From Acidobacteriaceae bacterium (GTDB lineage: Bacteria; Acidobacteriota; Terriglobia; Terriglobales; Acidobacteriaceae): DNA of 64,000 nucleotides. Below the pieces are notes generated by a model that saw only the letters and a list, made by a program, of their open reading frames with translations, made no database searches and was not told the DNA's origin. The translations under genes were made by a program, and so were the position numbers. Where the stretch lies: assembly GCA_003131315.1 (NCBI GenBank), contig PKUV01000158.1, forward strand, positions 24,468 through 88,467, read 5' to 3'. Positions 16,750-25,238 of the stretch are shown one piece after another. Each line of letters opens with the position of its first letter. Within the stretch, counting starts at the first letter, position 1.

Positions 16750-18678
16750 CTACGCCGTCTTCGCCCGCACCCGGTTCTCCGCTCGCAGATGCGCCACCAC
16801 CAGCCGTATGTCGTCGAAGCTGACATAAGCAGGCACCGCTTCCTTAATGTCTTTCAGCCTCTCGACCCCCTGCTTCAGGCAAGCCGCCTCAATCAGGGGC
16901 TGCGCGTCGGGAGAGATCCACTTCGGATCCAATTTCACCTGCCCGGTCTCGATCAGGCTCGCCACCGTGCAAACGACGGTCGAGACCTGTCGCGCCCGAA
17001 TGCGGGCAATCTCCTCGAAGCTGCGGCCCTCGTGCAAAAGCCGAAGCGTCTGTTCCGCGGGAGCCGGCTCCCTGGCCGCCGTCGGCGCGGCGCGTACTCC
17101 ATCGCCAAAGTTTCGCAAAGCCTGCAGAATTTCCGCGCCGTACACATCTGCCTTTTTTTCGCCAATGCCCGTTACCTGCTTTAACTCCGCGAAATTGGCG
17201 GGACGCCGGCGGCACAGCTCCTCCAGCGTGCTGTCGTGCAGAATAATGTACGCGGGCACTTTGTTCTCCCGCGCCATATTTCGCCGCCATTCGCGTAGAT
17301 ACTCTGCCAGTACCGGATCAGCTTCCGCCGGCACCGACTCGCGCACAGGCCGTTGTTCGGACGGAGGCAGCGATCTAAAAGTGGACGGGAAAGACGTGGG
17401 TGAAAAAGATCTATCTCGCGCCGCAAACTTCGGCGTGGCACTCACCTTCTCTTTCAACCACTCCGGCTTGGCGCCGCAATTGTCGCAGCTCCCGCAGCTC
17501 TCCCATTTCGGAGTCTCGCCGAAGTGCAGACAAATCTGCCGGTGGCGGCAGCCGTGAGAATCCGCGAACCGGCTGATCACGCGTTTCCGCTCGATTGACC
17601 GCTCGCGCTCCGCATCATCCGAAATCTTTCCAATGAAGAAATCCAGCAGAATGTGGTCCCGCTTCTGCCAGAGCAGTACACAGTCCGCGGGACGCCCATC
17701 TCGCCCCGCGCGGCCAGCCTCCTGGTAATACTGCTCAATTGACTTCGGCAGCGACAGGTGAATCACCGCCCGTACCGCGGGCTTGTTGATGCCGAGGCCG
17801 AACGCGATCGTTCCCACCAGCACCCGCACTTCGTCCGACATCCATCGTTCCTGGTTCTGCCGTCGCATGGACGCTTCCATCTTCGCGTGATAAGGAATCG
17901 CCAACATCCCGCTCTCCTCCAGATATTCCACTGTCTCCTCCACCCGGCGAATCGTGGGCGAATACACGATCACGCTCTCTCCCGCGTAGTGCCGCAAAGC
18001 GCGGCCGAGCAATTCCATCTGAGTTCGCGCTTCGCACTCATGCACCACGTAGCTCAAATTCTGGCGATGGAAGCTGGCAATGTAAAGATCCGGGTCGCGC
18101 ATCTGCAACTGCTTCAGAATGTCGTGCCGCACCTGCCGCGTCGCGCTGGCCGTGAACGCCGCAATCGGGAGCTGCGGAAAGCTCGTGCGCAAACGGCTCA
18201 ACTGCCGGTAGTCCGGTCGAAACTCATGCCCCCACTCTGAAATGCAATGCGCCTCGTCCACCGCAAAGAAACCTACCGGCACCTTGCTGAGCCAATCGAA
18301 AGTATTTTCAGCGGCCAGCCGCTCCGGCGAAAGATAAAGCAGCCGATATTCCCCTCTCGTCGCTTTCTCCATCACCTGCCGTCGTTCCGCCGCACTCTGA
18401 AAGCTGTTGATCGCCGCCGCCGGAATGCCCATCTGCGCCAGTTGCGCCGCCTGGTCCTGCATCAGCGCGATCAGCGGAGAAACCACCACCACCGTCTTCC
18501 CCGAAACCACCGCCGGAAGCTGGTAGCACAGCGACTTCCCGCCTCCAGTCGGCATCACCACACAAGTGTCGTGCGCGGCCAGCAAACTCCGGATAACATT
18601 CTCCTGCTTGGGGCGAAACTCGTGGTATCCCCAATACCGTCGCAGCGCTTCCGCCAGGTTTGGACCAGCTTTGGGCAT
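16750..18678 (-). CDS. recQ: RecQ-family ATP-dependent DNA helicase
   Basis: A 642-residue helicase. Walker A MPTGGGKSLCY, DEAH box (FAVDEAHCISEWG), motif VI QEAGRAGRDGRP, the zinc-binding cysteines CRHRQICLHF...CGSCDNC, an HRDC domain near residues 440-510 and a C-terminal helix-turn-helix region are all visible. RecQ unwinds recombination and replication intermediates. ATG 18678 is preferred; a frame to 18753 adds an unlikely extension. TATACT sits only 8 nt upstream of this ATG (minus strand), so a leaderless or very short-leader mRNA is possible. Confidence 0.93.
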   Translation of the reverse strand: MPKAGPNLAEALRRYWGYHEFRPKQENVIRSLLAAHDTCVVMPTGGGKSLCYQLPAVVSGKTVVVVSPLIALMQDQAAQLAQMGIPAAAINSFQSAAERRQVMEKATRGEYRLLYLSPERLAAENTFDWLSKVPVGFFAVDEAHCISEWGHEFRPDYRQLSRLRTSFPQLPIAAFTASATRQVRHDILKQLQMRDPDLYIASFHRQNLSYVVHECEARTQMELLGRALRHYAGESVIVYSPTIRRVEETVEYLEESGMLAIPYHAKMEASMRRQNQERWMSDEVRVLVGTIAFGLGINKPAVRAVIHLSLPKSIEQYYQEAGRAGRDGRPADCVLLWQKRDHILLDFFIGKISDDAERERSIERKRVISRFADSHGCRHRQICLHFGETPKWESCGSCDNCGAKPEWLKEKVSATPKFAARDRSFSPTSFPSTFRSLPPSEQRPVRESVPAEADPVLAEYLREWRRNMARENKVPAYIILHDSTLEELCRRRPANFAELKQVTGIGEKKADVYGAEILQALRNFGDGVRAAPTAAREPAPAEQTLRLLHEGRSFEEIARIRARQVSTVVCTVASLIETGQVKLDPKWISPDAQPLIEAACLKQGVERLKDIKEAVPAYVSFDDIRLVVAHLRAENRVRAKTA

Positions 18679-18789
18679 TCTTCGGCAGTATAGCCTTAGA
18701 CCTGTCGTCGAAGTCTGTGAGCGTTCGACGCCTGATTTGTGATGAATGAGCAAGAACCAGGTAGGACGGCCCGCCCTCAGCTTTCACCA

Positions 18790-19009
18790 GACTTCATCAT
18801 TCCGGCCCGGAGCAAAGCGAAAGCTTCAACCGCAGAGGACGCAGAGTTCGCGGAGAATTTCTTGTTTCTGTATTTATACGCAGAACCCGAAGTGCTCGAG
18901 TGAGAAGCACTTCGGGCAGCAGGTTTTGCGCTTTCATTTTTGTCTTGCTCCGCGTTCTCAGCGCTCTCCGCGGTTAAAGCTTTCGCTTAAGCTCGGAATG
19001 AGGAAGTCG
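18790..19009. repeat. 220-bp nested inverted repeat between recQ and HU gene
   Basis: The outer arms start GACTTC-TCATTCCG on each side. The main arms (18816-18855 against 18948-18987, containing AACCGCAGAGGACGCAGAG-type sequence) pair along about 40 bp with scattered mismatches. An inner perfect 11-bp arm, CCCGAAGTGCT (18886-18896), pairs with 18906-18916. A fragment of the same repeat recurs at 63576-63600. Confidence 0.75.
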
Positions 19010-19016
19010 AATAACC

Positions 19017-19042
19017 AAAAAAGGCCGGCTCCGAAGCCGGCC
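19017..19042 (-). terminator. rho-independent terminator of the HU gene
   Basis: On the minus strand GGCCGGCT and AGCCGGCC form an 8-bp stem with a TCGG loop, followed directly by TTTTTT (19022-19017). Confidence 0.88.
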
Positions 19043-19081
19043 CTCTTGATTATGTGGCGCGGACACTCTTGTCCGCGAAAT

Positions 19082-19375
19082 TTACTTCTTCGGCGCGATC
19101 GCGTCCTTCGCGGCTTTCGCCACGCGGAACTTTACCACCGTCTTCGCCTTGATCTGAATCGGTTCGCCGGTCTGCGGGTTGCGTCCCATGCGGGCCTTGC
19201 GATGCGCCTTCACCAGGCGGCCGAGGCCGGGCACAACAAACACACCGTTCTTCTTCGTCTCTTTAATCGCTACGTCTGCCAGGTGCTCCAGAAAAGTTGC
19301 GGCAGTCTTGTTGTTGGAGCCGAGCTTCTCGGCCAGGTGGCGGGTGAGTTGAGTCTTGGTCATACCAGAAGCCAT
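19082..19375 (-). CDS. hup: HU/IHF-family histone-like DNA-binding protein
   Basis: A 97-residue nucleoid protein with the HU signature segment GVFVVPGLGRLVKAHRKARM followed by GRNPQTGEP at the DNA-intercalating beta-arm tip. It would bind DNA as a dimer and bend it. The start is fixed by AAGGAGGAATTC before the ATG. It is monocistronic with its own terminator. Confidence 0.93.
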   Translation of the reverse strand: MASGMTKTQLTRHLAEKLGSNNKTAATFLEHLADVAIKETKKNGVFVVPGLGRLVKAHRKARMGRNPQTGEPIQIKAKTVVKFRVAKAAKDAIAPKK

Positions 19376-19618
19376 GAATTCCTCCTTCAGGAACAGACAA
19401 ATTTGCGTGTATCCAGCGCATGATAACGCACTACGCTGTGGAAAAGTAGCATTTTATGCAGATTTAATGCGGTTCCCAGTAAGGTACCCCCTTGAAACTC
19501 GGCATAAAATGGGGGTCTGGCAGCCGAAGAGTGCCAAAATGGCCCAGTTCGCGGAGAAAATGTGTTGTTTGCTCGAAGCCAATACTTTCGGAAGCCGCAA
19601 CTGAGAACTGGGAACTGA

Positions 19619-20158
19619 CTACGGATCGTACACTGCGGTGTGCATGCCGGCATGGCGCGCCGCATCCTGCATCTGGTCGAGCTTCCGCTTCTGCTCATCG
19701 AGTTGCAGCTGGATTTGCGCCACACGCTGCAGTTGCCGCGCCTGATGCCGGTTGGACGGTCCTTCGTATTGGACGCTTCCGTTCGCGGAACGAATCGACG
19801 CATTGAGCTGGTCGATCCGCGCCTGGAGGTTCGCCATCTTGTTTTCTTGCGCGAGGATCTGTCTCTTCCATTGCTCAGCCGCGCGTTGTTCCGCCAGGCG
19901 TTGCTGGGCGGAACGATAGTCAGCGGCCTCGCTGCTCGCCGCGCTCGCTTCTGACTGTGCCTCCGGCGGCGACTGGTTCGCGTCCGAATCCTTCGGAAGG
20001 TCCTTGTTCGTAATCACCTTCGGCTTCGCCGTGGCTGATGCATCGTTGGCGTTCTGCTTCTCCCAGTTCTCGCGTGCAACGTCGCCCAGCGACTGCCCAT
20101 AGGCGGCCGAAGTCGTCAACAGCGCGATTGCCGCAATCTTCAAGAACATTCGGTGCAT
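19619..20158 (-). CDS. Exported coiled-coil protein, function unknown
   Basis: A 179-residue protein: signal peptide (MHRMFLKIAAIALLTTSAAYG, cleavage before QSLGD), a polar linker, then two coiled-coil stretches rich in Q, R, E and A (AEQRAAEQWKRQILAQENKM and later QIQLQLDEQKRKLDQMQ). GGGAGAAG precedes the ATG at 20158, so the longer frame to 20197 is not used. It resembles many acidobacterial secreted proteins of unknown role. Its stop is followed on the coding strand by a single arm of the CAGTTCCCAGTTCTCAG word. Confidence 0.75.
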   Translation of the reverse strand: MHRMFLKIAAIALLTTSAAYGQSLGDVARENWEKQNANDASATAKPKVITNKDLPKDSDANQSPPEAQSEASAASSEAADYRSAQQRLAEQRAAEQWKRQILAQENKMANLQARIDQLNASIRSANGSVQYEGPSNRHQARQLQRVAQIQLQLDEQKRKLDQMQDAARHAGMHTAVYDP

Positions 20159-20274
20159 AAGCTTCTCCCACCCGCCCGTGCTGAACCGTTCTTTCAACTA
20201 CCAATGCTAACCCCGTTCGCTGCGATATGTTGCTAACCCATGTAACTCGTGCGCGAAACGAAAGTGCCACACCA

Positions 20275-21138
20275 TCATGGCCAACCGGCCATCTCCAGGA
20301 CCTTCTCCGCCGTCATCCCGCTTTCGCGCAAATGCCGGATGCTCAGCGCATCGTGCCGTTTTGACAGCCGCACTCCAGCGGCGTCCCGCACCAGTTCGCA
20401 ATGGAAGTAATCGGGAGCGGTAACCCCAAGCGCACGCATCAACAGCAGTTGCCGCGCTGTCGACTTCAGTAAATCCGCGCCCCGTACGACTTCCGTGATC
20501 CGCATCGCCACATCATCGACCACGACCGCGAGTTGGTAAGCGGGAACATCGTCGCGCCGCCAGACCAGGAAATCGCCGAAATCACTGCCCGCGACGTAGC
20601 ACTGCCGGCCCAGATTCAGATCCGCAAACTCAACCACCTCGCCGTCGCGAACGTGGAACCGCCAGTTCACGCCCGCAGGCTCCATGAACTCGGCCACATC
20701 TTTCCGGGCGCGGCAGGTTCCCGGATACACCAGCTCATCGTCCGTATCATTCGGAGCGCTCGCCGACTGCGCCAGATCCTTGCGCGAACAAATGCACGGA
20801 TACAGAAACCCGCCATCCCGCAGCCGCCGCCAAGCCTCCAGATAGTACGCCCGGCGCTCGCTCTGCGAGTAAGCGCCATACGGCCCGCCACAATCCGACC
20901 CCTCACTCCAGCGAATTCCCAACCAGCGCAAGTCTTCAATCATGGCGCGCGCAAATTCCGCCCGCGAGCGCTGCGGATCCAGATCCTCATTTCGCAAAAT
21001 CAAAGTTCCCTGATTCGCGGTCGCCCGTTGCGCCGCAATCCAGAAAGTCCGCGCATGACCAACGTGCAACAGCCCCGTCGGCGACGGGGCCAGGCGTCCG
21101 CGATGACTAAGAGAGAAGCTGGGCGAGACTTTGCTCAC
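20275..21138 (-). CDS. gluQ: Glutamyl-Q tRNA(Asp) synthetase
   Basis: A 287-residue class I synthetase-like enzyme without an anticodon-binding domain. HVGH (residues 25-28) is the HIGH motif and VRLSKRHDA the KMSKS motif. Zinc-ligand cysteines are in CICSRKD and YPGTCR. It attaches glutamate to queuosine at position 34 of tRNA-Asp. With queD and queE only 5 kb away, three queuosine-related genes fall in one region, though not in one operon. Confidence 0.92.
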   Translation of the reverse strand: MSKVSPSFSLSHRGRLAPSPTGLLHVGHARTFWIAAQRATANQGTLILRNEDLDPQRSRAEFARAMIEDLRWLGIRWSEGSDCGGPYGAYSQSERRAYYLEAWRRLRDGGFLYPCICSRKDLAQSASAPNDTDDELVYPGTCRARKDVAEFMEPAGVNWRFHVRDGEVVEFADLNLGRQCYVAGSDFGDFLVWRRDDVPAYQLAVVVDDVAMRITEVVRGADLLKSTARQLLLMRALGVTAPDYFHCELVRDAAGVRLSKRHDALSIRHLRESGMTAEKVLEMAGWP

Positions 21139-21324
21139 AAAAACATTCTAGCGGGAAGCGCTGCGGTCGACGGGCGGCGTGTTGCCCGCCACACGGCGTG
21201 TATGGCAGCGCACACGGTCGCGCGCCCGGTTCGCCCATAAGCCGCGTCGCATCAACAGCCGCCCGGTTGGCCGCTCTCCTGCCATGTCACTTCCGACTGC
21301 GCCAGCCGCAGAGGAGGTGACAGA

Positions 21325-22227
21325 ATGACAACTATTTGGAAATCCGGTGACCAGAAATCTGCTAACCAGGCAACTAACGACAACACAATCTCCGGGACGA
21401 CGCTTTCGTCCTGGTCGCGCCAGCAGAAGCTGGCTATGATCGCAGGCTTCGCGATTCTCGGGCTGTTACTCGCGGTGAGCGCGTGCTCGAAGCAATCGCC
21501 AAAACCGGCGCTGGTCAGCGTCTCCAGCCCGGCGTCGACTCCGGCAACGCCCGCGGCCGCGGCAACACCTGCAACCACCCCAACCGCCGCAGCCTCACCG
21601 GCACCCACCAAGAAGACGCCGAAGAAGCGCCCCGCGAACGTCACCTATAGCGATCCCAACTCCGGTGTTTCGTTCCTCTATCCGCGGAAGTTCGCGCTGA
21701 GTTCGGGCGACAAAGCGCTGCCCCAGCTCGCCGGCATGGATGATGTGCCGATGAACTTCGTCCAGCCCGGCGGAGTCGCGGTCGCGACGGTCGCACTGCC
21801 CGCCAGTTCGTATCCCGGCACCGACTTCGCATCCGCCTTCTTCAACGTGAACGTCAATCGCAGCGTCTCCGAGCAGGAGTGCGCGCACTTTGCCTTCGTC
21901 GACACGCGCAATGCCGACGGCGAGCCGGTCGACGCCGAAAAAGTTAAGATCGGCTCGACCGACATGGAGATGACTTCCGACTTCTCCGCCAGCGCCATGA
22001 AGCAGGCCGAAACGCAGTACTACCACAGCTACGAAAATGGAGCCTGCTACGAATACGTCCTGGGCTTGGGCACCGCCGGATACGGCGCCAAAGACGGCAT
22101 TGATCCCGTCAACCGCGACGAAGTCTTCGCCAAGCTGGAGAAGATCCTGGCCACGGTGAAGATCGGTCCAGTCGAGCGGGAGCAAGTAGCCGAAAAAGCA
22201 GCCACCAGCATCACCGGCGGCAAGTAA
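21325..22227 (+). CDS. Putative lipoprotein / anchored exoprotein, unknown function
   Basis: A 300-residue protein. A 37-residue polar N-terminus precedes a hydrophobic helix ending in a lipobox-like AVSAC near residue 54, followed by a 45-residue Ala/Thr/Pro linker and a globular domain (VTYSDPNSGVSFLYPRKFAL onward) of unknown family. AGAGGAGGTGACAG gives a strong ribosome site for ATG 21325. The extended N-terminus makes lipidation doubtful; a signal anchor is the alternative. Confidence 0.75.
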   Translation: MTTIWKSGDQKSANQATNDNTISGTTLSSWSRQQKLAMIAGFAILGLLLAVSACSKQSPKPALVSVSSPASTPATPAAAATPATTPTAAASPAPTKKTPKKRPANVTYSDPNSGVSFLYPRKFALSSGDKALPQLAGMDDVPMNFVQPGGVAVATVALPASSYPGTDFASAFFNVNVNRSVSEQECAHFAFVDTRNADGEPVDAEKVKIGSTDMEMTSDFSASAMKQAETQYYHSYENGACYEYVLGLGTAGYGAKDGIDPVNRDEVFAKLEKILATVKIGPVEREQVAEKAATSITGGK

Positions 22228-22240
22228 CCGCGGAAGGATC

Positions 22241-22312
22241 CGGCCATCGGGTGATCGGGATCATCGGGTGATCTTTGATGACCCGATCGCCCGATCACCC
22301 GATGACCCGATT
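22241..22312. repeat. word hairpin (ATCGGGTG words)
   Basis: ATCGGGTGATCGGGATC-type words at 22246-22273 face GATGACCCGATCGCCCGAT-type words at 22277-22311. It lies 14 bases after the preceding stop codon and uses the same word as the queD-queE hairpin. Confidence 0.8.
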
Positions 22313-22410
22313 TTCTGCATCATTATCGTATGAGGTCGCATCCAAAAGTTTGTCCGAAGTCTACTTCTTGCAATTGTAGGAAAAACTTACTTAAAGGATA
22401 TTGAATCGAC

Positions 22411-23013
22411 ATGCTGAAAACAGCCCAACGAATTGTTATAGTTTCCGCGATCGCTCTTCTCGCGAGTCTATCGGCGCTCGCGCAGACCTCAAACTGGAAC
22501 ATTGACCCCGCACACTCGACCGCGCAATTTACCGTGCGTCACCTGGGGATCTCGAATGTAGCCGGGAACTTTACGAAGGTGACGGGCAGCGTCGTTCTGA
22601 ACGAGAAAGACATTGCGCAGTCGCAGGTATTGGCCAGCATCGACGTCAGCTCGGTCGATACGCGAGTCGAGGCGCGGGACAAAGATCTAAAAAGCCCGAC
22701 TTTCTTTGATGTTGAAAAGTACCCGACCATCGAATTCAAGTCCAAACGGATCGTAAGCAGTGGCGGGAAGCTGCAGGTGATTGGAGATCTGACCATTCAC
22801 GGAACCACGCGCGAAGTCACGCTCGACGCGGATGGACCCACGCCTGAATTGACCGATCCGTGGGGCAATTGGCGACGCGGAATTTCCGCGACGACGACCA
22901 TCAATCGCAAAGATTTCAGTCTCGTCTACAACAATCTTCTGAAGACCGGTGAAGCGGTGATTGGAGATAACGTAAAGATCCAGATCGACGCAGAATTGGT
23001 AAAGAAGAAGTGA
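22411..23013 (+). CDS. YceI-family periplasmic lipid-binding protein
   Basis: A 200-residue YceI-like protein: signal peptide to about residue 25 (LLASLSALAQ), then the lipocalin-like barrel opening WNIDPAHSTAQFTVRHLGIS and continuing with FDVEKYPTIEFKS and GDLTIHGTTREV. YceI proteins bind polyisoprenoids or other amphiphiles in the periplasm. AAAGG lies about 12 nt upstream of the ATG. The stop codon merges with the word hairpin downstream. Confidence 0.9.
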   Translation: MLKTAQRIVIVSAIALLASLSALAQTSNWNIDPAHSTAQFTVRHLGISNVAGNFTKVTGSVVLNEKDIAQSQVLASIDVSSVDTRVEARDKDLKSPTFFDVEKYPTIEFKSKRIVSSGGKLQVIGDLTIHGTTREVTLDADGPTPELTDPWGNWRRGISATTTINRKDFSLVYNNLLKTGEAVIGDNVKIQIDAELVKKK

Positions 23014-23122
23014 GTCATCGGGGCATTGAATCATTGAGGCATTGAGTGATTGAATCATTGAGTCATTGAGTCATTGAAAACCCCCGAGTCGATTTTCAGT
23101 GATTCAATGCCTCAATGGCTCA
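23014..23122. repeat. word hairpin before pgeF (ATTGAGTC words)
   Basis: The left arm (23024-23078) is a run of degenerate CATTGAATCATTGAGG-type words. The right arm (23100-23122, TGATTCAATGCCTCAATGGC) is complementary to part of it. It begins at the TGA of the YceI gene. Confidence 0.85.
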
Positions 23123-23137
23123 GGGTATGATCGAACT

Positions 23138-24016
23138 GTGGTGACCAATCGCGTCGCAAGGAACAAACTACAACTTTTGCGTTCCGAGAAGCTGGGCAGA
23201 CTGGCTTGGCTGGTGCATGCCTTCTCGACGCGGCTTGGCGGAGTGTCGCGCGGCTACGGCGGGAACGCACTGAATCTTGGGTTCACGAAGCAGGACTCGC
23301 GCGCGACCGTCGAGCGCAACCGCGAGCTTTTTCTCAAGGAACTGGGCGCGGCGAATGGACGCAGAAGCTGGACGCTGGTTTCGCTGCGGCAGATTCATTC
23401 TGATTTAATCCATCGAGTCGACCGCAAGCCGGAACAGCCTCTGGCAGGTGACGGGATGGTCACGGACACGCCGGGGCTGCTCTTGGCGGTGCAGACTGCC
23501 GATTGCCTTCCTATCATTCTGGTGGATCGTAAACGGCGGGCTGTCGGCGTTTTTCACGCAGGCTGGCGCGGCACGGTCAAGCGGATCGTCGAGAAAGGTG
23601 TCGGCGAGATGCGGAAACACTTCGGGAGCGATCCGCGGAACCTGGTGGCGGCAATTGGGCCGGGCGTGCAGGGGTGCTGTTACGAAGTGGGCGAAGAAGT
23701 GCGCACCAAGTTTGAAGCTCAGTTCGCTTATGCCAGCAGCTTGTTCCGCGAGGTGAAGGAATCGGATCCGGTGCGGGAGAAATATCCGATGCTGTTCCTG
23801 ACGGCGCGCGCGCCTGGACACAGCGAATTGCCGGTGAAACTTTTTCTCGATCTGGTAGAGGCGAACCGGCGACAACTGCTGGATGCGGGCCTGCTGGCGA
23901 AAAATATTGACACGGCGGCGCCGTGCACGGCGTGCCATACGGAGCTGCTTTTCAGCTTCCGGGCGGAGAAGGGCGTAACGGGGAGGCTGATGGGGGCGGC
24001 AGGAATAAATCATTGA
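23138..24016 (+). CDS. pgeF: Laccase-domain purine nucleoside phosphorylase (PgeF/YlmD/YfiH)
   Basis: A 292-residue protein of the multicopper-like YfiH family, now known to act on purine nucleosides or to edit muropeptide intermediates. Zinc ligands occur in RQIHSDLIH, QTADCLPIIL and GVFHAGWRGT. The start is uncertain: GTG 23138 (or the adjacent GTG 23141) is the first start outside the hairpin repeat, and a weak AGGG lies about 12 nt upstream. The last residues INH and the stop are encoded by the next word hairpin. Confidence 0.88.
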   Translation: MVTNRVARNKLQLLRSEKLGRLAWLVHAFSTRLGGVSRGYGGNALNLGFTKQDSRATVERNRELFLKELGAANGRRSWTLVSLRQIHSDLIHRVDRKPEQPLAGDGMVTDTPGLLLAVQTADCLPIILVDRKRRAVGVFHAGWRGTVKRIVEKGVGEMRKHFGSDPRNLVAAIGPGVQGCCYEVGEEVRTKFEAQFAYASSLFREVKESDPVREKYPMLFLTARAPGHSELPVKLFLDLVEANRRQLLDAGLLAKNIDTAAPCTACHTELLFSFRAEKGVTGRLMGAAGINH

Positions 24017-24080
24017 GGTATTGAGGTATTGAGGTATTGAGCCAATGATTCAATGTCTCAATCCCTCAATGATTCAATCG
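24007..24080. repeat. word hairpin between pgeF and pirin gene (ATTGAGGT words)
   Basis: Three CATTGAGGT/ATTGAGGT words (24011-24041) face ATGATTCAATGTCTCAATCCC and CAATGATTCAAT on the other side. It encodes the last three residues and the stop of pgeF and lies between two convergent genes. Confidence 0.85.
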
Positions 24081-24087
24081 CCCTGTC

Positions 24088-24786
24088 TCACGCCAGGTCG
24101 AACAGTAGAACTTCAGCGTCTTCCGTTGCTTTGATCGTCAGCTTTTTTTCTTCGCTTATGGCCGCACCGTCTCCCTGGTGCAACTTCTGGCCGTTCAGCT
24201 CGACTTCGCCCTTAGCGACCTGGAGCCACGCGTGACGCTTGGCGCCGAGCGACTGCGTGACCTCTTCTCCGGGTGCAAGCAGAGTGACGAACAGCTTCGC
24301 GTCCTGATTGATCTTTACCGAACCCTCGGCGCCGTCGCTCGAGGCGATCAGGCGAAGCTTGCCGCGCTTTTCGACTTCCGGGAAGTTTTTCTGTTCGTAG
24401 CCGGGTTCGTGCCCTTGCTTGTCGGGGAGAATCCATATCTGCAGCAGATGCACGGATTCGGTCGGGGACGGATTCGCCTCGCTGTGGCGGATGCCACGTC
24501 CGGCGGTCATGCGCTGCCCGTCGCCCGGAAGGATCACTGAGCCTGTGCCGAGGCTGTCTTTGTGCTCGAGCTTACCTGACAGGACATAGGTGATGATCTC
24601 CATGTCGCGATGGGGATGAGTTGGAAAACCGCCGCTCGGCGCGACCCAATCTTCGTTGATCACGCGCAGCGAGCGGAACCCCATCCACTTGGGATCGGAG
24701 TAATCGTTGAAACTGAAAGTATGGCGGGTCTTCAGCCAGCCGTAGTCGCCGCCGCCACGCTCGTTGCTCGGTCGGATGGTCATCAT
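24088..24786 (-). CDS. Pirin-family bicupin
   Basis: A 232-residue pirin/YhhW-type protein. Metal ligands sit in FPTHPHRDMEIITYVLSG and GIRHSEAN. Family members act as quercetin dioxygenases or redox-responsive regulators. The ribosome site CAGGAGCG precedes the start. An inverted repeat within the promoter spacer suggests control by a dimeric repressor. Confidence 0.9.
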   Translation of the reverse strand: MMTIRPSNERGGGDYGWLKTRHTFSFNDYSDPKWMGFRSLRVINEDWVAPSGGFPTHPHRDMEIITYVLSGKLEHKDSLGTGSVILPGDGQRMTAGRGIRHSEANPSPTESVHLLQIWILPDKQGHEPGYEQKNFPEVEKRGKLRLIASSDGAEGSVKINQDAKLFVTLLAPGEEVTQSLGAKRHAWLQVAKGEVELNGQKLHQGDGAAISEEKKLTIKATEDAEVLLFDLA

Positions 24787-24798
24787 GATGCTCGCTCC

Positions 24799-24826
24799 TG
24801 TTTAGTCGTTGTAACGACTATTTCAA
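24799..24826 (-). promoter_or_regulatory. pirin promoter with TAGTCGTT-GT-AACGACTA operator
   Basis: On the minus strand TTGAAA (24826-24821) and TAAACA (24804-24799) form a -35/-10 pair 16 bp apart. The spacer and the edge of the -10 hold an 8-bp inverted repeat, TAGTCGTT at 24803-24810 and AACGACTA at 24813-24820. A repressor bound there would block RNA polymerase. Confidence 0.6.
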
Positions 24827-24876
24827 TTCGTTTAGATGTACGTCGAGCGGGAAGGATTCAGGGGGTGGAAACGCCG

Positions 24877-24920
24877 TTGGTCGTTAGTCGTTGGTCGTTC
24901 GCGGTTCGCGACGGCCATCA
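24877..24920. repeat. GTCGTT word cluster
   Basis: GTTGGTCGTTAGTCGTTGG, followed by GTCGTTCGCGGTTCGCGACG, gives three close copies of a GTCGTT word and a small palindrome. It lies in the 450-bp gene-free stretch 24787-25238, otherwise occupied by the element at 24950-25093. Confidence 0.5.
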
Positions 24921-24949
24921 GCCCGTGGTGCAAGTACGGTTCGTATCAG

Positions 24950-25093
24950 GGCACGCCTTCACAGGCTGCGGAAAAACTCGGGTTTCGTATCAGGGTATCG
25001 CTTTAGCGATACCGTAAGTTCTTCAAAATCAGACGCCCCTTTAGGGGCTGGGCATCGAATATCGACTTTTTCCGCAGCCTGTTCAGGCGTGCC
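24950..25093. repeat. 144-bp non-coding element with 27-bp terminal inverted repeats, copy A
   Basis: The terminal arms 24950-24976 and 25067-25093 match at 25 of 27 positions; the inner 14 (AGGCTGCGGAAAAA) are exact. Inside are two small palindromes, GGTATCGCTTTAGCGATACC and GCCCCTTTAGGGGC. No reading frame is present. A full copy is at 59213-59357, a half copy at 6468 and a fragment at 9044. Confidence 0.88.
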
Positions 25094-25238
25094 GTAAGGG
25101 CTACGTTGTGAAAGCGCCTTCAGGCGCTGAGGGGCGGAGATTGGAGTTTCGCCACGGGCTGCCATGTACGACCTGTCCGCTGGCAAAGGTTGCTATGCTT
25201 CGTCCAGCGGTTTTCCGCGGTCCTCTCGACTTCAGCCT

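Noticed and set aside
24950-25093. A complete insertion sequence
   Set aside because: It is only 144 bp long and contains no reading frame, so it cannot be autonomous.
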